DNA of 64,000 nt, from assembly GCA_020833645.1 (NCBI GenBank), contig JAJHRQ010000003.1, positions 1 through 64,000 of the forward strand, written 5' to 3'. The translations under genes and the position numbers were made by a program. Positions 63,269-64,000 of this stretch are shown piece after piece. Origin of the DNA: Thermocrinis sp. (lineage in GTDB: Bacteria > Aquificota > Aquificia > Aquificales > Aquificaceae). The notes under the pieces were generated by a model. That model ran no database searches. It had not been told where the DNA came from and saw only the letters and a list, made by a program, of their open reading frames with translations. Within the stretch, counting starts at the first letter, position 1, and each line of letters begins with the position of its first letter.

Positions 63269-63866
63269 AGAAGAGCACCCCTTTGCCATAGCCTACCGGT
63301 TGGTGGAGGAAGGGAAGTTGGACCCTTGGAATGTGGATATAGCACAGCTTGCAAACCTATACATTCGAGAAATAAGAAGAATGGAGCTTCTTGATCTAAG
63401 GGTTCCCGCAAGGGCACTTTCTGCGGCAGTCTTTTTGCTAAAAAAACAGGTGGAAGTTCTCTTTCCAGAACCCAAAAAGAGGAGGGAGAGAAAATACACC
63501 TTGGAAGAAATCGTCCAAATGTTTGAAGAGGAATCTGGAGAATCAACACAGCAGGAAAACCAAACAGACACCAACGGAATTGTGGAGGAACAGATAAAAA
63601 CCATAAAAAGAAAGCTACAGGCTTACAAGAGGGAAGTAAAGAAAAAAGGGAAAAAAATACCCATACATGTATCCAAGTTTGAAGACGCCCTGAGGGAGAT
63701 TGAAGAACTAATAATGAAAGGCATCAGAAGATTTTCCTTTTTGGGCTTTGTGGCAAGCAGAAATCCAGTTCCCTATCTTATTGGTCTGATGGTCCTATAT
63801 CAAGAGGGTAGAGTGAATGCCTACCAAAGAGAGCCATATTCAGACATTGAGGTGGAGGTGATATGA
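63258..63866 (+). CDS. scpA: segregation and condensation protein A
   Basis: 202 residues, a short ScpA. The N-terminal kleisin part starts EEHPFAIAYRLVEEGKLDPW and has the ARALSAAVFLLKKQVEVLF helix; a charged linker and a C-terminal winged helix (SFLGFVASRNPVPYLIGLMV) follow. It bridges the SMC heads. Overlaps accD by 11 and the next gene by four bases. Confidence 0.9.
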   Translation: MLYEEEHPFAIAYRLVEEGKLDPWNVDIAQLANLYIREIRRMELLDLRVPARALSAAVFLLKKQVEVLFPEPKKRRERKYTLEEIVQMFEEESGESTQQENQTDTNGIVEEQIKTIKRKLQAYKREVKKKGKKIPIHVSKFEDALREIEELIMKGIRRFSFLGFVASRNPVPYLIGLMVLYQEGRVNAYQREPYSDIEVEVI

Positions 63867-64000
63867 AACATAAGAAAATTACTGCCGACATTTTTTCTTC
63901 GGTTAGCAGGCATTACGACGCTTTTTTGAACCTTATAACCTTTAGAAGGATCAAAGATTGGCAGAGGACCATGTTGAAAGAAGTTGAAGGAGCAAAGACC
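63863..64000 (+). CDS. menG: demethylmenaquinone methyltransferase, N-terminal part
   Basis: Not in the ORF track because it runs off the window. ATG 63863 overlaps the scpA stop (ATGA) with GGAGGTG upstream. It reads MKHKKITADIFSSVSRHYDA and LNLITFRRIKDWQRTML, the start of UbiE/MenG proteins (IFSxVAxxYDxxN followed by W). It methylates the quinone ring with SAM; Aquificales use menaquinone derivatives. Only 46 codons are visible. Confidence 0.8.
   Translation, partial: MKHKKITADIFSSVSRHYDAFLNLITFRRIKDWQRTMLKEVEGAKT

Overview
This window looks like the chromosome of a hyperthermophilic, chemolithoautotrophic bacterium of the Aquificales, most like Thermocrinis or Hydrogenobacter. The evidence is gene content: a single-polypeptide reverse gyrase, a class V (archaeal-type) fructose-bisphosphate aldolase/phosphatase, branched-polyamine synthase BpsA, a two-domain protein disulfide oxidoreductase, and class I fumarase next to LPS genes (lpxD, a WaaE-like transferase, an ArnT-like enzyme). 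Genes are tightly packed, often with ATGA overlaps. Many transcription-unit heads have a TANAAT box 6-12 bases before the start codon and no Shine-Dalgarno, which suggests common leaderless mRNAs.

Layout. 0-7 kb: ribE (partial)-pyrK-ABC permease on minus; a membrane coiled-coil protein, an NDUFA9-like protein and metE on plus; a DnaC-like ATPase on minus. 7-13 kb: a repeat element with its own promoter, then transglycosylase, bioF, bpsA, an MnmC2-like methyltransferase, FBPase and a small gene with an in-frame stop. 13-25.8 kb: reverse gyrase, pgsA-like, groESL, aspS-mazG-hpt, transaldolase, PDO, pdxA, a KHEQ-repeat secreted protein, yggS and tRNA-Leu(CAA). 26-33 kb: queC, a FetB-like permease, purL, lspA, a His/Tyr-rich secreted protein and a two-subunit molybdenum hydroxylase. 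33-40.6 kb: a DUF29 gene bracketed by element fragments, a nitroreductase interrupted by a full element copy, an MFS transporter and a three-gene operon of 2-hydroxyacyl-CoA-dehydratase/activase type. 40.6-52 kb: ispG, pgk, a GAF-AAA sigma54 activator, an amidotransferase, glnB-glnA under a sigma54 promoter with two upstream activator-like sites, a ZIP-transporter remnant, pyrE, leuD, dnaN and gcvPB. 52-64 kb: tyrS-lpxD-MBL hydrolase-glycosyltransferase, fumarase alpha, an AT-rich restriction-modification pair, a VWA/CoxE-like protein, an ArnT-like transferase and accD-scpA-menG (partial).

The most novel signal is a ~300-bp dispersed element (7024-7324 and 33816-34113, with shorter relics at 32911-32996 and 33551-33580). 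It carries a good sigma70 promoter (TTGAAA-N16-TATAAT) followed by ~240 nt that fold into conserved hairpins. Differences between copies fall mostly in loops (GGAC/TTAA; GNRA loops GCAA/GTGA), and a terminal stem changes on both sides in a relic (GAGGCTG/CAGCCTC versus CTGGAGG/CCTCCAG). This is what a mobile, structured non-coding RNA would look like. No associated protein was recognised.

A second theme is gene disruption. Four genes between 44 and 61 kb carry five apparent single-base deletions (sigma54 activator, amidotransferase, gcvPB, and VWA protein twice). Four of the five lie in homopolymer runs, so sequencing or assembly error is a serious alternative to real decay. The ZIP relic (large deletions) and the nitroreductase (element insertion) are real disruptions.
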